A DNA stretch of 64,000 bases from the NCBI GenBank assembly GCA_964628035.1, contig CAZVPI010000009.1:1-64000 (forward strand), read 5' to 3'. The translations under genes and the position numbers were made by a program. This DNA comes from UBA2199 sp964628035 (GTDB lineage: Bacteria; Acidobacteriota; Aminicenantia; UBA2199). How positions within the stretch are numbered: the first letter of the stretch is position 1; each line of letters opens with the position of its first letter. Below, in pieces: positions 42,244 to 50,900 of the stretch. The notes under the pieces are model-generated. The model made no database searches, was not told the DNA's origin, and saw nothing but the letters and a program-made list of their open reading frames with translations.

Positions 42244-43395
42244 CTACGCTCGTTTCAGCACGGAAAATATCTCGAAATGGTCGCTGTGGGGGAAATTGTC
42301 GATCAGGCGCAAGTCGTGCAGGCGCCAGCCGAGCCGGCAGAAAGAACGGGCGTCTCGGGAGAAGGTGGCCGAGTCGCATGAATAATAAACGATGGTCGAG
42401 GCCGCGCCGGAGGCGAGGTTGCGGATGAGGCGGGCGGAAAGGCCCCCGCGCGGCGGGTCGACGACGAAGAGGTCGGCCGCGGGGAGCCCGATGCGCAGGG
42501 CGTCGCCCTGGACGATGCGGACCTGGCCGGCGCCGGCGCGCCTCAGGTTGGCGCGCAGGGCCGCGACATTGGCCGCGTCGCTCTCCACGGCCGTCACGCG
42601 GCGGCAGCGGGTTACGAGCGGCAGGGTGAGGAAGCCAACGCCGCAGAACAGGTCGGCCGCCGCGGGCGGGCGCTCGCGTTCGAGGACCGCCTCCAGCATG
42701 GCCAGCATGGCGCCCATCTGGAAGAGGTTGGCCTGGACGAAATGGCCGGGAGCGACAACCCAGGAATGGGAGCCTGCGGCGAAAAGCACCTCGCGCCGGG
42801 AGCTCAGCCAGGACCGGCGCCCGCTGCCGGCATCCTCCAGCCGCGAGGCCAGGTCGCTGCCGTTGCTGACGATCCGCCAGCTGCCGGCGGCCACGGCGGC
42901 GGCGTCACGGCGCCGGGAGAGGAAATGCTCCTCGACGGCCTGGGGCAGGAGGAGGCAGCCGCTGACGGGGACCAGGCGCCGCGAGTCGCGGGCGAAGAAA
43001 CCGGCCTCGCCGCCTCGCACCTGGAACTCGACCCTGGCGCGGTAGCGCTCGGCGGGCGACGGCAGCGCCGGGATCGCTGCCTCGAGCTCCACGCCGCCGA
43101 TGCGGCGCAGGTTTTCGGCCAGGATCGCCGCCTTGCTGCGGATCTGCTCGCCGTAGCGCATGTGCTGCAGGTTGCAGCCGCCGCATTCGCCGTAATGGCG
43201 GCAGGGGGGCGGCTGCCGCTGCGGCGACGGTTCCAGCACCCGCAGCAGCCGTCCCCGCCAGGCCGAGCCCAGGCGGCCGGCGGCCTCGTACTCGACCGTT
43301 TCGCCGCGGACGACGCCGGGGACGAAGAACGTCCCGCTGCCGTCGCGCACGATGCCGGCGCCGCCCTTGGCGATGGCCAGGACGCTGCCGATCAT
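42244..43395 (-). CDS. RNA m5U methyltransferase, TrmA/RlmD family
   Basis: 383 residues. A TRAM-like N-terminal domain (about 1-55) is followed by the iron-sulfur cluster cysteines in CRHYGECGGC (65, 71, 74) and a later Cys in VSGCLLLP. The SAM-binding part has LFCGVGFLTLPL and VVDPPRGGLSARLI; the catalytic Cys is in YYSCDSATFSRD; the end is NFPHSDHFEIFSVLKR. The family methylates U1939/U747 of 23S rRNA or U54 of tRNA; which one cannot be decided. The TAG stop lies in a heptamer array. Confidence 0.88.
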   Translation of the reverse strand: MIGSVLAIAKGGAGIVRDGSGTFFVPGVVRGETVEYEAAGRLGSAWRGRLLRVLEPSPQRQPPPCRHYGECGGCNLQHMRYGEQIRSKAAILAENLRRIGGVELEAAIPALPSPAERYRARVEFQVRGGEAGFFARDSRRLVPVSGCLLLPQAVEEHFLSRRRDAAAVAAGSWRIVSNGSDLASRLEDAGSGRRSWLSSRREVLFAAGSHSWVVAPGHFVQANLFQMGAMLAMLEAVLERERPPAAADLFCGVGFLTLPLVTRCRRVTAVESDAANVAALRANLRRAGAGQVRIVQGDALRIGLPAADLFVVDPPRGGLSARLIRNLASGAASTIVYYSCDSATFSRDARSFCRLGWRLHDLRLIDNFPHSDHFEIFSVLKRA

Positions 43396-43449
43396 GGTCG
43401 GGGCGGGGGAGAAATGGCCCGCCGGCGGTCCATCGCGACCGGCCGGCGG

Positions 43450-44649
43450 CTACTCGACGACGACGGCGATCCGCTCGCTCTTGAATTTTTCGGGGTTGAG
43501 GAAGACGAGGGTCGCGTTCTGGTTCGTGGCGTCGAACTCCACCTGGTAGTCGACCCCGGCCCTGAAATAGCCGGGGTACAGCGTGACCTGCCGGATGCCG
43601 GCCATCTGCAGGCTGAGGGCGTTGAGCACGATGCGCGGCTCGCCGCGCAGGTCGAGCGAGAGGTCGAACAGCGCCGGATCGACCTTCTGCAGCTTGGTCG
43701 AACGCAGGAACCCGCCCTTGAGGATGCCCTTCTCCACCAGGGCCCGGCGCTGGCCCAGGGCGTAGAAGACCGAGTTCAGGGCCGTCTGCATCTCCTCGTT
43801 CTGCTCGTTGAGCTCGCTCATCTTCGTCAGCATGCTCCGCTTTTCCTGGTTGAGCAGGTCCAGCTGCGAGATCAGCTCGACGCGCCGCGACTCCATCTCG
43901 TCGATGTCGCTCTGCAGCTTCTCCTTCTCGGCGATGGCCTTGTCCTTGGCGTCGACCAGATCCTTCTTCACCTTGCGCTGGATCTGGTTGGGGGAGATGG
44001 GGGCCGTTCCCTGGGTGATGAACGTGCCGTACTCGCCCTCGGCGTAGAAATTCCAGATCTTGAAGCCGGGGACGATCGGCTCGAAGAGGGCGGTGCGCTC
44101 GACCAGCTCCATGGCCTTGGCCTTGTCCAGCCCCTTCTCGTTCAGCAGGAAGTCCATGGCCACCTGGTAGTGGTTCTCGCCCTGCTCCACCACGTGCGGC
44201 TTGGGCAGGAGGGTTTCCAGCTCCTGGACCCGGGCGTTGAGGTTCTGGATGTCGCTGTTCTTGTCCAGGATGTCCTGCAGCAGCGACTTGATGGAGACAT
44301 CCTTCTCGTTCTTGATCTTCTCCTCGAGCACGCCTTTCTGCTCGGGGGTCAGGTTCATGATGTTGACCTCGGGGAGGTCCTCGCCGGTCTTTTTTTTGTA
44401 TTCGTTCAGGACGGAGAAGACCTGGTTCTGCTTCTCCTGGATGCTCGCTTCCAACTGCTGGATCTGCTGCACCGTCTCCTCCATCTGCTTCATCTTCGGG
44501 GAGACCGCCGGGCCGGCCGGGCCCTTCAGCAGCAGGACCGCCAGCACGACGGTCGCCAGCGCCAGCAGGCCGATGATCCAGAAGAGGGTTTTCGGCCTGC
44601 GGTTGTTTCCGGCCTGGGAAAAGGGAGCCTCGGGCTGTTCTGGGGTCAT
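43450..44649 (-). CDS. Membrane-anchored coiled-coil protein with a LysM-like segment, function unknown
   Basis: 399 residues from ATG at 44649 behind GGAGG. A single membrane helix (about 22-41) is preceded by a short cytoplasmic tail. Two long coiled coils follow (about 50-150 and 225-290). Between them lies VVEQGENHYQVAMDFLLNEKGLDKAKAMELVERTALFEPIVPGFKIWNFY, which has a LysM-like look (HYQVA...; P.G..I...). The C-terminal domain (about 300-399) is beta-rich. It may bind peptidoglycan or organise the envelope; this is inference only. It is monocistronic or paired with the upstream-facing methyltransferase. Confidence 0.65.
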   Translation of the reverse strand: MTPEQPEAPFSQAGNNRRPKTLFWIIGLLALATVVLAVLLLKGPAGPAVSPKMKQMEETVQQIQQLEASIQEKQNQVFSVLNEYKKKTGEDLPEVNIMNLTPEQKGVLEEKIKNEKDVSIKSLLQDILDKNSDIQNLNARVQELETLLPKPHVVEQGENHYQVAMDFLLNEKGLDKAKAMELVERTALFEPIVPGFKIWNFYAEGEYGTFITQGTAPISPNQIQRKVKKDLVDAKDKAIAEKEKLQSDIDEMESRRVELISQLDLLNQEKRSMLTKMSELNEQNEEMQTALNSVFYALGQRRALVEKGILKGGFLRSTKLQKVDPALFDLSLDLRGEPRIVLNALSLQMAGIRQVTLYPGYFRAGVDYQVEFDATNQNATLVFLNPEKFKSERIAVVVE

Positions 44650-44739
44650 GATCGCCTCCTTCTTGAAAAATCCCCTTGAGTTTGCTCTGCTGGCGCGATT
44701 GTACCACATCTGCCGCGGGGGAGACAAATCGCGGCGGGC

Positions 44740-44768
44740 TTGCAACCGCGCCCCGGCCGGCATATAAT
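44740..44768 (+). promoter_or_regulatory. Sigma-70-type promoter of the HD-lptB-radical SAM operon
   Basis: TTGCAA (44740-44745), 17 bases, TATAAT (44763-44768). Unlike the leaderless cases, a 15-base leader carries AAGGAG (44778-44783) before the ATG at 44790. Confidence 0.65.
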
Positions 44769-44789
44769 TCCGCTCTCAAGGAGCGAGCC

Positions 44790-45335
44790 ATGACCCGCCA
44801 ACAAGCGCTGCAGCTGGTCGAGCAGCACCTGCACAACCCGAACCTGGTCAAGCACTGCCTGGCCGTCGAGGCCTGCATGGGCGGCTGCGCCGTGCGCCTG
44901 GGCCAGGAGCCCGGGCCCTGGGAGCTGGCCGGGCTGCTCCATGACCTGGACTACGAGCTCACGGTCGAGACGCCCCGGGAGCACACGGAGAAGACGGTCG
45001 CCATGCTGGCCGGAAGCGGCCTGGATCCGGCCATCCTCCACGCCATCCAGGCCCACAACCTGCGCGTCGAGCCCGTTTCGCCCATGGACCACGCCCTGCT
45101 GGCCGTCGATCCCACCAGCGGCTTTCTCATCGCCTGCGCCCTGATGCACCCGCAGCGGACGCTGGCCGCCCTCGACCTGGCGTTCCTGAAGAAGCGCTTC
45201 AAGGAGAAATCCTTCGCCAAGGGCGCCTCGCGGCCGCAGATGGAGGGCTGCGACAAGCTGGGCCTGACGCTCGACGAGTTCCTGTCGCTGTGCCTGGCCG
45301 CCATGCAGCGCATCGCGCCCCAGCTCGGCCTGTGA
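44790..45335 (+). CDS. HD domain protein
   Basis: 181 residues. HCLAVEACM, LLHDLDYE (the HD pair) and AIQAHNLR outline a compact HD fold, similar to uncharacterised hydrolases that act as metal-dependent phosphohydrolases. The C-terminus is helical. The start has a good AAGGAG site. Its TGA shares one base with the ATG of lptB (TGATG at 45333-45337), so it is translated together with it; no functional link is known. Confidence 0.82.
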   Translation: MTRQQALQLVEQHLHNPNLVKHCLAVEACMGGCAVRLGQEPGPWELAGLLHDLDYELTVETPREHTEKTVAMLAGSGLDPAILHAIQAHNLRVEPVSPMDHALLAVDPTSGFLIACALMHPQRTLAALDLAFLKKRFKEKSFAKGASRPQMEGCDKLGLTLDEFLSLCLAAMQRIAPQLGL

Positions 45336-46060
45336 TGGACCGCCTGCGCACCCGCGACCTGACCAAGATCTACGACCGGGTGACGGTGGTCGACCGCATC
45401 GGCCTCGAGTTCCAGGCCGGGGCCGTCACCGCCCTGCTGGGGCGCAACGGCGCCGGCAAGACCACCACCTTCCTGATGATGGCCGGCATCGTCAAGCCCG
45501 ACGGCGGGTCGGTGGAGCTCAACGGCGAGAGCGTCGACGACATCCCCTCCACCGAGCGCGCGCAGAAGGGGCTGATCTACCTGCCGCAGCAGCACTCGGT
45601 TTTCCTGAAGGCCTCGGTGCTCGGCAACCTGGTCCTGGTGCTGGAGCACCATCTGCCGGCCGCCGTGGCCCGCGCCCGCGCTCTGGAGCTGCTGGGGGAC
45701 TTCGGGCTGCTGCCGCTTCGCGATGCGCCGGCCTACCAGCTCTCCGGCGGCGAGAAGCGGCGCCTGGAAATCGCCCGGGCGATGATCATGAAGCCGCGCT
45801 TCCTTTTCCTGGACGAGCCCTTCACCGGCATCGACCCCATCACCATCCTTGACATCCAGAAGATCATCCTGAAGCTCAAGGAGCGCGGCATCGGCATCGT
45901 CATCACCGACCACAATGTCCGCGACACCTTCTACATCACCGACACCGCCTGCATCATCCACAAGGGGCGCATCCTGAGCCGCGGCACCCCGGCCGAGGTG
46001 GTGCGGGAGGAGAACACGCGCCGCGTTTTCCTGGGCGACGACTTCGAGTGGAACGGCTGA
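45335..46060 (+). CDS. lptB: LPS-export ABC transporter ATP-binding protein LptB-like
   Basis: 241 residues. Walker A is GRNGAGKTT (36-44), the signature LSGGEKRRLEIARA, Walker B FLFLDEPFTGIDP, and the H-loop is in ITDHNVRDTFYITD. The C-terminal pattern IIHKGRILSRGTPAEVV...RRVFLGDDFEW is characteristic of LptB, which powers lipopolysaccharide transport with LptFG. LptA, LptC and LptFG genes are not in the window. It overlaps the upstream HD gene by one base and the downstream radical SAM gene by 13. Confidence 0.85.
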   Translation: MDRLRTRDLTKIYDRVTVVDRIGLEFQAGAVTALLGRNGAGKTTTFLMMAGIVKPDGGSVELNGESVDDIPSTERAQKGLIYLPQQHSVFLKASVLGNLVLVLEHHLPAAVARARALELLGDFGLLPLRDAPAYQLSGGEKRRLEIARAMIMKPRFLFLDEPFTGIDPITILDIQKIILKLKERGIGIVITDHNVRDTFYITDTACIIHKGRILSRGTPAEVVREENTRRVFLGDDFEWNG

Positions 46061-46983
46061 TCCCCCCCGGATACCTCGCCCTGGACGCCGCCGCCTGGGA
46101 AGAAAAAAACCGCTTTTTTTCCGCCGGATTCAGCCCCTGCGCACTGTGCCCGCGCCAGTGCGGCGCGGAGCGGGCGCGGGGGCGGCGCGGCGCCTGCCGG
46201 GCCGGGGCCCAGGCGCGCATTGCCTCGCACAACCTCCATTTCGGCGAGGAGCCGCCGATATCCGGGGCGCACGGCTCGGGGACCGTGTTTTTTTCCGGCT
46301 GCACGATGACGTGCCTCTTCTGCCAGAACTATCCGATCTCGCAGCTGGCCCACGGCGAGGAGTACACGGTCGAGAGGCTGGCCGGCATCCTTCTCTCGCT
46401 GCAGAAACGCGGCGCCCACAACATCAACCTGGTATCGCCCACCCCCTATCTGTGGCACCTGGTGTCGGCCCTGGAGATCGCCGCCGGCCGGGGCCTGCGC
46501 ATCCCGATCGTTTACAACACCAGCGGCTACGAGCGCGTCGAGGTCGTCGCCGCCCTGGAGGGGATCGTCGATGTCTACCTGCCCGACCTCAAATACGGGC
46601 CGTCCCGGGCGGCGTGCCGGCTGGCCAGGGAGCTGTCGGGCAGGGAGGATTATTTCGACCAAGCCCTGCCGGCCATCGCCGAGATGTTCCGCCAGACCGG
46701 GCCGCTGCGGCTTGACGGCTCGGGCATCGCCGCGCGCGGCACCGTCATCCGCCACCTGATCCTGCCCGGCCATGCGGAGAACTCCATCGAGGTTCTGCGG
46801 GCCATCGCCGCCTCCCCCTTCCGTGGCGCCTGGCTCAGCCTGATGAGCCAGTACTTCCCGGCCTACCGCGCCCCGGACCGCCCCCCCTTTGACCGCCGCC
46901 TGCAGGTCGACGAGTGGCGCCGAGTGCGTGACGAGGCGCTGCGCCTGGGCCTTGACGAGGGCTGGTTCCAGGAGATGGACTGA
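46048..46983 (+). CDS. PflX-like radical SAM protein
   Basis: 311 residues from GTG at 46048 inside the lptB 3' end. An N-terminal cysteine cluster (CALCPRQCG, then GACRAG) precedes the radical SAM motif CTMTCLFC (Cys85, Cys89, Cys92) within GSGTVFFSGCTMTC. IVYNTSGYERVEVV and IVDVYLPDLKYG follow. The pattern matches the uncharacterised Fe-S proteins related to pyruvate-formate-lyase activating enzymes (PflX type). The glycyl-radical or other target is unknown; no glycyl-radical enzyme is nearby. The last part of the spacer 46984-47053 is purine-rich repeat. Confidence 0.85.
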   Translation: MERLIPPGYLALDAAAWEEKNRFFSAGFSPCALCPRQCGAERARGRRGACRAGAQARIASHNLHFGEEPPISGAHGSGTVFFSGCTMTCLFCQNYPISQLAHGEEYTVERLAGILLSLQKRGAHNINLVSPTPYLWHLVSALEIAAGRGLRIPIVYNTSGYERVEVVAALEGIVDVYLPDLKYGPSRAACRLARELSGREDYFDQALPAIAEMFRQTGPLRLDGSGIAARGTVIRHLILPGHAENSIEVLRAIAASPFRGAWLSLMSQYFPAYRAPDRPPFDRRLQVDEWRRVRDEALRLGLDEGWFQEMD

Positions 46984-47053
46984 AAAGGCGAAAGAAAAAA
47001 GGCAGAAGGTGAAAGCAGGAAGAACAATGTCCCTTTTGCGATATCCCCATCGT

Positions 47054-47082
47054 TTGGCTTCGGCCTTGCTTTCGGGTATAAT
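47054..47082 (+). promoter_or_regulatory. Sigma-70-type promoter of the DUF401 gene
   Basis: TTGGCT (47054-47059), 17 bases, TATAAT (47077-47082). The predicted start near 47089 gives a 30-base leader. A second TACAAT at 47104-47109 lies 10 bases before the ATG but has no -35 partner. Confidence 0.5.
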
Positions 47083-47118
47083 CGGCCTCGTGATCGCCGC
47101 GAGTACAATCACCTGAAC

Positions 47119-48351
47119 ATGCTCCTGGCCGCCAAATTCCTGCTGCTGGTCGCGTTGCTGATCCTGCTGCTGCGCTGGAAGGTCGATCTCTCCCTCGCCG
47201 TGCTGGCCATCACCCTGCTGACCGTCGTCCTGTTCCGCGTCGACCTTCTCCTGGCCGGCCGCAGCGCCTGGGAGGGGGTGAGCGACCGCGAAACGCTGGA
47301 GCTCTTCCTGATCATCGTCCTGGTTCAGTACATCGGCGCCGTGCAGAAGAGCCGGCGCATGTACGACCGCCTGATCGACTCGCTCAACGCCATGATCCGC
47401 GACAAACGGCTGGTGGCCATGGTCTCGCCGGCCATCGTCGGCTTCCTGCCCATGCCGGGCGGGGCGCTGATGTCGGCCCCCCTGGTCGACGTCTCCACCG
47501 CGAAGATGAATCTCAAGCCGGCCTTCAACGCCTTCCTGAACTTCTGGTTCCGCCACGACTGGGAGCTGATCTGGCCCCTCTACGCCGGGCTGCTGCTGTT
47601 CCAGAACCTGTCGCGCATTCCGCTGCGCCGCATCATCCTCTTCCAGCTGCCTTTTTCCCTGCTGCACATCGCCATGGGGCTGCTCGTGGCCTTCGCCTAT
47701 TTCCGCCGCCACGGTGTCGGGCCCGAGCGGCCGGGGGCGGGGAACGGCATCCACGCCACGGCGCGCGACTTCCTGGCCGGCACCTGGCCGATCCTGGCCG
47801 TGATCCTCCTTTTTTTCGTCTCCCTGCCGCCGCTATTGCCCCTGCCGCTGCACTGGGCGCTGCTGCTGGTGGCCGCGGCGCTGACCGCCTGGAAGCGCGT
47901 CGGGCCCAAGGAGGTCGGCGCCATCGTCTTCGGCCGCACGACGATCCGCAGCCTGCTGGTCATCGCGGCGGTCGTCGTCTTCCAGCGCGTGCTGCAGGCT
48001 TCCTCGGCGTTCGACGCCATCCGCAGTGCGAGCTTTTCCCTGGGCCTCGTCGTGCTCTTCATCTTCGTCGTCTCCTTCACCGTCGGCTTCCTGACCGGGG
48101 TGAACACGGCCTACATCGCCATCGCCTTCCCGGTGCTGCTCCCCCTCATCCACGGACTGCCGAACTACTTCTACCTCGCCCTCTACGTCTACGTGATCGG
48201 CTTCGCCGGCATCCTGGTCTCGCCGCTGCACCTGTGCCTGGTGCTGACCAACGAGTACTTCGTCGCCTCGCTGCTCGACGTCTACCGCTACATGGCCGTT
48301 CCCATCCTGGTCATGATCGTGCTGGCGACGGGGTTGGTATTGGTACTATAG
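47119..48351 (+). CDS. DUF401 membrane permease
   Basis: 410 residues with about ten membrane helices. The family signature FLPMPGGALMSAPLV is present at about 113-127, followed by KPAFNAFLNFWFRHDWELIWPLY and, late, VGFLTGVNTAYIAIAFPVL. DUF401 belongs to the ion-transporter/arsenical-pump-like superfamily; the substrate is unknown. It has no clear Shine-Dalgarno sequence. It ends next to an inverted pair of heptamer arrays facing a convergent gene. Confidence 0.87.
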   Translation: MLLAAKFLLLVALLILLLRWKVDLSLAVLAITLLTVVLFRVDLLLAGRSAWEGVSDRETLELFLIIVLVQYIGAVQKSRRMYDRLIDSLNAMIRDKRLVAMVSPAIVGFLPMPGGALMSAPLVDVSTAKMNLKPAFNAFLNFWFRHDWELIWPLYAGLLLFQNLSRIPLRRIILFQLPFSLLHIAMGLLVAFAYFRRHGVGPERPGAGNGIHATARDFLAGTWPILAVILLFFVSLPPLLPLPLHWALLLVAAALTAWKRVGPKEVGAIVFGRTTIRSLLVIAAVVVFQRVLQASSAFDAIRSASFSLGLVVLFIFVVSFTVGFLTGVNTAYIAIAFPVLLPLIHGLPNYFYLALYVYVIGFAGILVSPLHLCLVLTNEYFVASLLDVYRYMAVPILVMIVLATGLVLVL

Positions 48352-48365
48352 AAAACGACGGGCTT

Positions 48366-48524
48366 GGCGTACGGTGTACGGCAGACGGCGTACGGTGGGA
48401 AAAGCCCAAGGCAAAAGGCTCAGAGAAAGAGAACATCCCGAGGTGGCACGAGACGGCATTTGCTTGGAAGAATTCTCTCTATCGCGGCTGCCGTATGCCG
48501 TACGCCGTCCGCCGTACGCCGAGA
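48366..48524. repeat. Inverted GGCGTAC / GCCGTAC heptamer arrays between convergent genes
   Basis: 48366-48393: GGCGTAC, GGTGTAC, GGCAGAC, GGCGTAC. 48490-48524: GCCGTAT, GCCGTAC, GCCGTCC, GCCGTAC, GCCGAGA. The arms can pair over about 30 bases with about 5 mismatches around a 95-base loop. The second array ends exactly at the stop codon of the minus-strand gene. A bidirectional 3'-end structure is plausible. Confidence 0.75.
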
Positions 48525-49454
48525 TCAGATAATCCTGTCTTCCTTGAGGAGTTTGATGAACCGCTGCACGCCCAGGCCGTCCACCAGCGCCCTGCCGGCG
48601 GCGCCCATGCGCTCGCGGGTTGACTGGTCCAGCGGCTCGATGGCGGCGCGGACCGATTGGACTGAAAAATCGGCCAGGGATGGACTTGTCGCCCCGAGCC
48701 CGCGGGAGATCCAGGGGGCGGCCAGTTCGTCCCGGGCCTTGTCCAGGGAGAGGTAAAGAGCCGGCGTGCCGACGCAGGCCGCCTCCAGGGCCTGCTCGCC
48801 GGGAGGGACGAGCGCCAGGTCGGCCTCGAAATAGGAGCGGGCGGAGCTTTCGCTCCGGCCGCGGAAATGAACGCCGGGGTAGATGCGCGCCAGGTTGCGC
48901 TTGTCGGCCTTTTTCAGCCCCGGGCTGGGCTCGACCTTCACGCGCAGCCCCAGGCGGTGCAGGACGTCCACGACCTGGCGCAGGTCGCGGTAGGCGAGGG
49001 CGTCGCCCAGGCTGACGAAGACATGGCGCAGGACGCGGCGGTAGCGGCGCCGGGATTTGTGGAAATGGCGGAACTTGTGGTGCAGCAGCGCCATCCCCGG
49101 CTCCGCGGCGGGAACGACGTCCGGACCGGCATGGGCGGGCGCGTCCGCCGGCGGCGCGATCAGGACCGTGCCCACCCCGCTCCGCCGCGCCCGCTCCAGC
49201 TGCGCCGCGTCGGCCTGGGAATAGGACTCGAGGTCCAGGACCAGCGCCCTGGCCCCCGCCGGATCGAAGGCGGCCGGGTCCTTGAGCATGCGGAACGGGG
49301 CCTTCTGGCGGGACAGGAACTTGGCCGCCCCCTTGTCCTCGCGGCTGAGGAGCAGGACGCGGCCCGCGCTCCGCAGCTGCGAGGCCAGGTAGGCGCAACG
49401 GCGCAGGCGCGACAGCCCGGAGCGGGGGGTCGCGTCGGCGCGGAAGAGGATCAT
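48525..49454 (-). CDS. PseG/SpsG-like glycosyltransferase-fold protein lacking the N-terminal His motif
   Basis: 309 residues. The layout resembles PseG (UDP-sugar hydrolase, GT-B fold): MILFRADATPRSGLSRLRRCAYLASQL at the N-terminus, VFVSLGDALAYRDLRQVVDVL in the middle, and ALVPPGEQALEAACVGTPALYLSLDKARDELA. In PseG the N-terminal motif is GxGHxxRC with a catalytic His; here it reads SGLSRLRRC, so the His is absent. It may be a non-hydrolytic relative, perhaps a transferase. Its ATG directly follows the rocD stop (TAGATG), so it is coupled to an amino-acid gene, an unusual context. Confidence 0.65.
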   Translation of the reverse strand: MILFRADATPRSGLSRLRRCAYLASQLRSAGRVLLLSREDKGAAKFLSRQKAPFRMLKDPAAFDPAGARALVLDLESYSQADAAQLERARRSGVGTVLIAPPADAPAHAGPDVVPAAEPGMALLHHKFRHFHKSRRRYRRVLRHVFVSLGDALAYRDLRQVVDVLHRLGLRVKVEPSPGLKKADKRNLARIYPGVHFRGRSESSARSYFEADLALVPPGEQALEAACVGTPALYLSLDKARDELAAPWISRGLGATSPSLADFSVQSVRAAIEPLDQSTRERMGAAGRALVDGLGVQRFIKLLKEDRII

Positions 49455-50666
49455 CTAGCCCAGCACTTCCCGGATCTTTTCCATGGCGAAGTCGATGTCG
49501 GCCTTGCCGATCACCAGCGGCGGGGCGAAGCGGATGATCCAGTCGTGGGTCTCCTTGCAGAGCAGGCCCTTTTCCTTGAGGGCCGTGGTGTACTGGCGGG
49601 CCTTGCCCGCCGACTTCTTGAGCACCAGGCCGATCAGCAGCCCCTTGCCGCGCACGAGCTCGATCTTGTCCGAGGTCTGCTGCAGCTGGCGCAGCTTTTC
49701 CATGAAATAGGCGCCGTTCTCGGCGGCGCGTTCGGCCAGCTTCTCGTCGACCAGCACGTCGATGGCGGCCATGGCCACGGCGCAGCCCAGGGGGTTGCCG
49801 CCGAACGTCGAGCCGTGGGTGCCGGGCTTGAAGACGCCCAGCACGTCCTGGTTGGCGGCGACGGCCGAGACCGGGAAGACGCCGCCGCCCAGGGCCTTGC
49901 CCATGATGATCAGGTCGGGGTCCACATCCTCGTGCTGGTAGGCGAACAGCTTGCCGGTGCGGCAGAAGCCTGTCTGGATCTCGTCCATGGCCAGGAGCAC
50001 CTTGTGCTTGCTGGCGATCCGCCCCAGCCCGGCCAGGAAGCCGTCGGGCGGCACGACCACGCCGGCCTCGCCCTGGATCGGCTCGACCAGGATGCCGACC
50101 GTGTTCCGGGTGACGGCCTTTTCCACCGCCTGCAGGTCGCCGTAGGGGACGAGGGTGAAGCCCGGGGTGTAGGGGCCGTAGAGGTCATGCCCCTCGGGGT
50201 CGGTGGAGAAGGAGACGATGGTCGTGGTGCGGCCGTGGAAGTTCTCGCAGAACACGATGATCTCGGCCTTGTCGGCCTCGACCTTCTTGACCAGGTAGCC
50301 CCATTTGCGCATGGTCTTGATCGCCGTCTCCACGGCCTCGGCGCCGGTGTTCATCGGCAGGATCATCTCCTTGCCGGTCAGCTCCGAAAGCTTCTTGGCG
50401 AACAGCGGCCAGCGGTCGTTGAAGAAGGCGCGCGAGGTCAGGGTCAGCACGTCGGCCTGCTCCTTGAGGGCGCGGATGATCGCCGGGTGGCGGTGGCCCT
50501 GGTTGACGGCCGAGTAGGCCGACAGCATGTCGATGTAGCGCTTGCCTTCCGGGTCCTCGACCCAGATGCCTTCGGCCTTGGAGATGACGACCTCCAGGGG
50601 GTGGTAATTGTGGGCGCCGTACTTGTGCTCGATGTCCATCAGTTGCCGGGAAGTGTATTTTTCCAT
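49455..50666 (-). CDS. rocD: Ornithine--oxo-acid transaminase
   Basis: 403 residues, class III PLP aminotransferase. DMLSAYSAVNQGHRHPAI, MNTGAEAVETAIK, FHGRTTTIVSFS, LLAMDEIQTGFCRTGK and the PLP-lysine in MGKALGGGVFPVSAV match RocD/human OAT closely. It converts ornithine and 2-oxoglutarate to glutamate semialdehyde, linking arginine and proline metabolism. No other arg/pro genes are nearby. A GAGGTGA site precedes the start and the promoter lies at 50696-50723. Confidence 0.93.
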   Translation of the reverse strand: MEKYTSRQLMDIEHKYGAHNYHPLEVVISKAEGIWVEDPEGKRYIDMLSAYSAVNQGHRHPAIIRALKEQADVLTLTSRAFFNDRWPLFAKKLSELTGKEMILPMNTGAEAVETAIKTMRKWGYLVKKVEADKAEIIVFCENFHGRTTTIVSFSTDPEGHDLYGPYTPGFTLVPYGDLQAVEKAVTRNTVGILVEPIQGEAGVVVPPDGFLAGLGRIASKHKVLLAMDEIQTGFCRTGKLFAYQHEDVDPDLIIMGKALGGGVFPVSAVAANQDVLGVFKPGTHGSTFGGNPLGCAVAMAAIDVLVDEKLAERAAENGAYFMEKLRQLQQTSDKIELVRGKGLLIGLVLKKSAGKARQYTTALKEKGLLCKETHDWIIRFAPPLVIGKADIDFAMEKIREVLG

Positions 50667-50695
50667 GCAGTCACCTCATTTTGATTTAAAAAAGC

Positions 50696-50723
50696 ATTGT
50701 ACCAGTTTAAACGTTCCCGTCAA
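50696..50723 (-). promoter_or_regulatory. Sigma-70-type promoter of rocD
   Basis: On the minus strand TTGACG (50723-50718), 16 bases, TACAAT (50701-50696). The leader of about 23 bases carries GAGGTGA. The palindrome GTTTAAAC lies in the spacer. Confidence 0.65.
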
Positions 50724-50790
50724 TAGGAGCGAAAAAGGAATCAGTGGTCAGGAGGAGGACAAGCGCACTGCAGAGAGATCTCATGCTTTC

Positions 50791-50832
50791 CTACTGTCCG
50801 CTGCCTGCTGTCTAGCGGCTGCTTTCCTGTTG
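50791..50832 (+). repeat. CTGCTGT-type heptamer array
   Basis: Six 7-base units (CTACTGT, CCGCTGC, CTGCTGT, CTAGCGG, CTGCTTT, CCTGTTG) just upstream of a weak TTGATT/TAGGCT promoter candidate (50833-50861) of the CBS gene. No gene lies in 50724-50900. Confidence 0.55.
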
Positions 50833-50900
50833 TTGATTTTTTTTAACGATTCAGGTAGGCTTCGCTTCTAGGCGCTGGCTTGCCGCGCCGGGGAGGCTTC

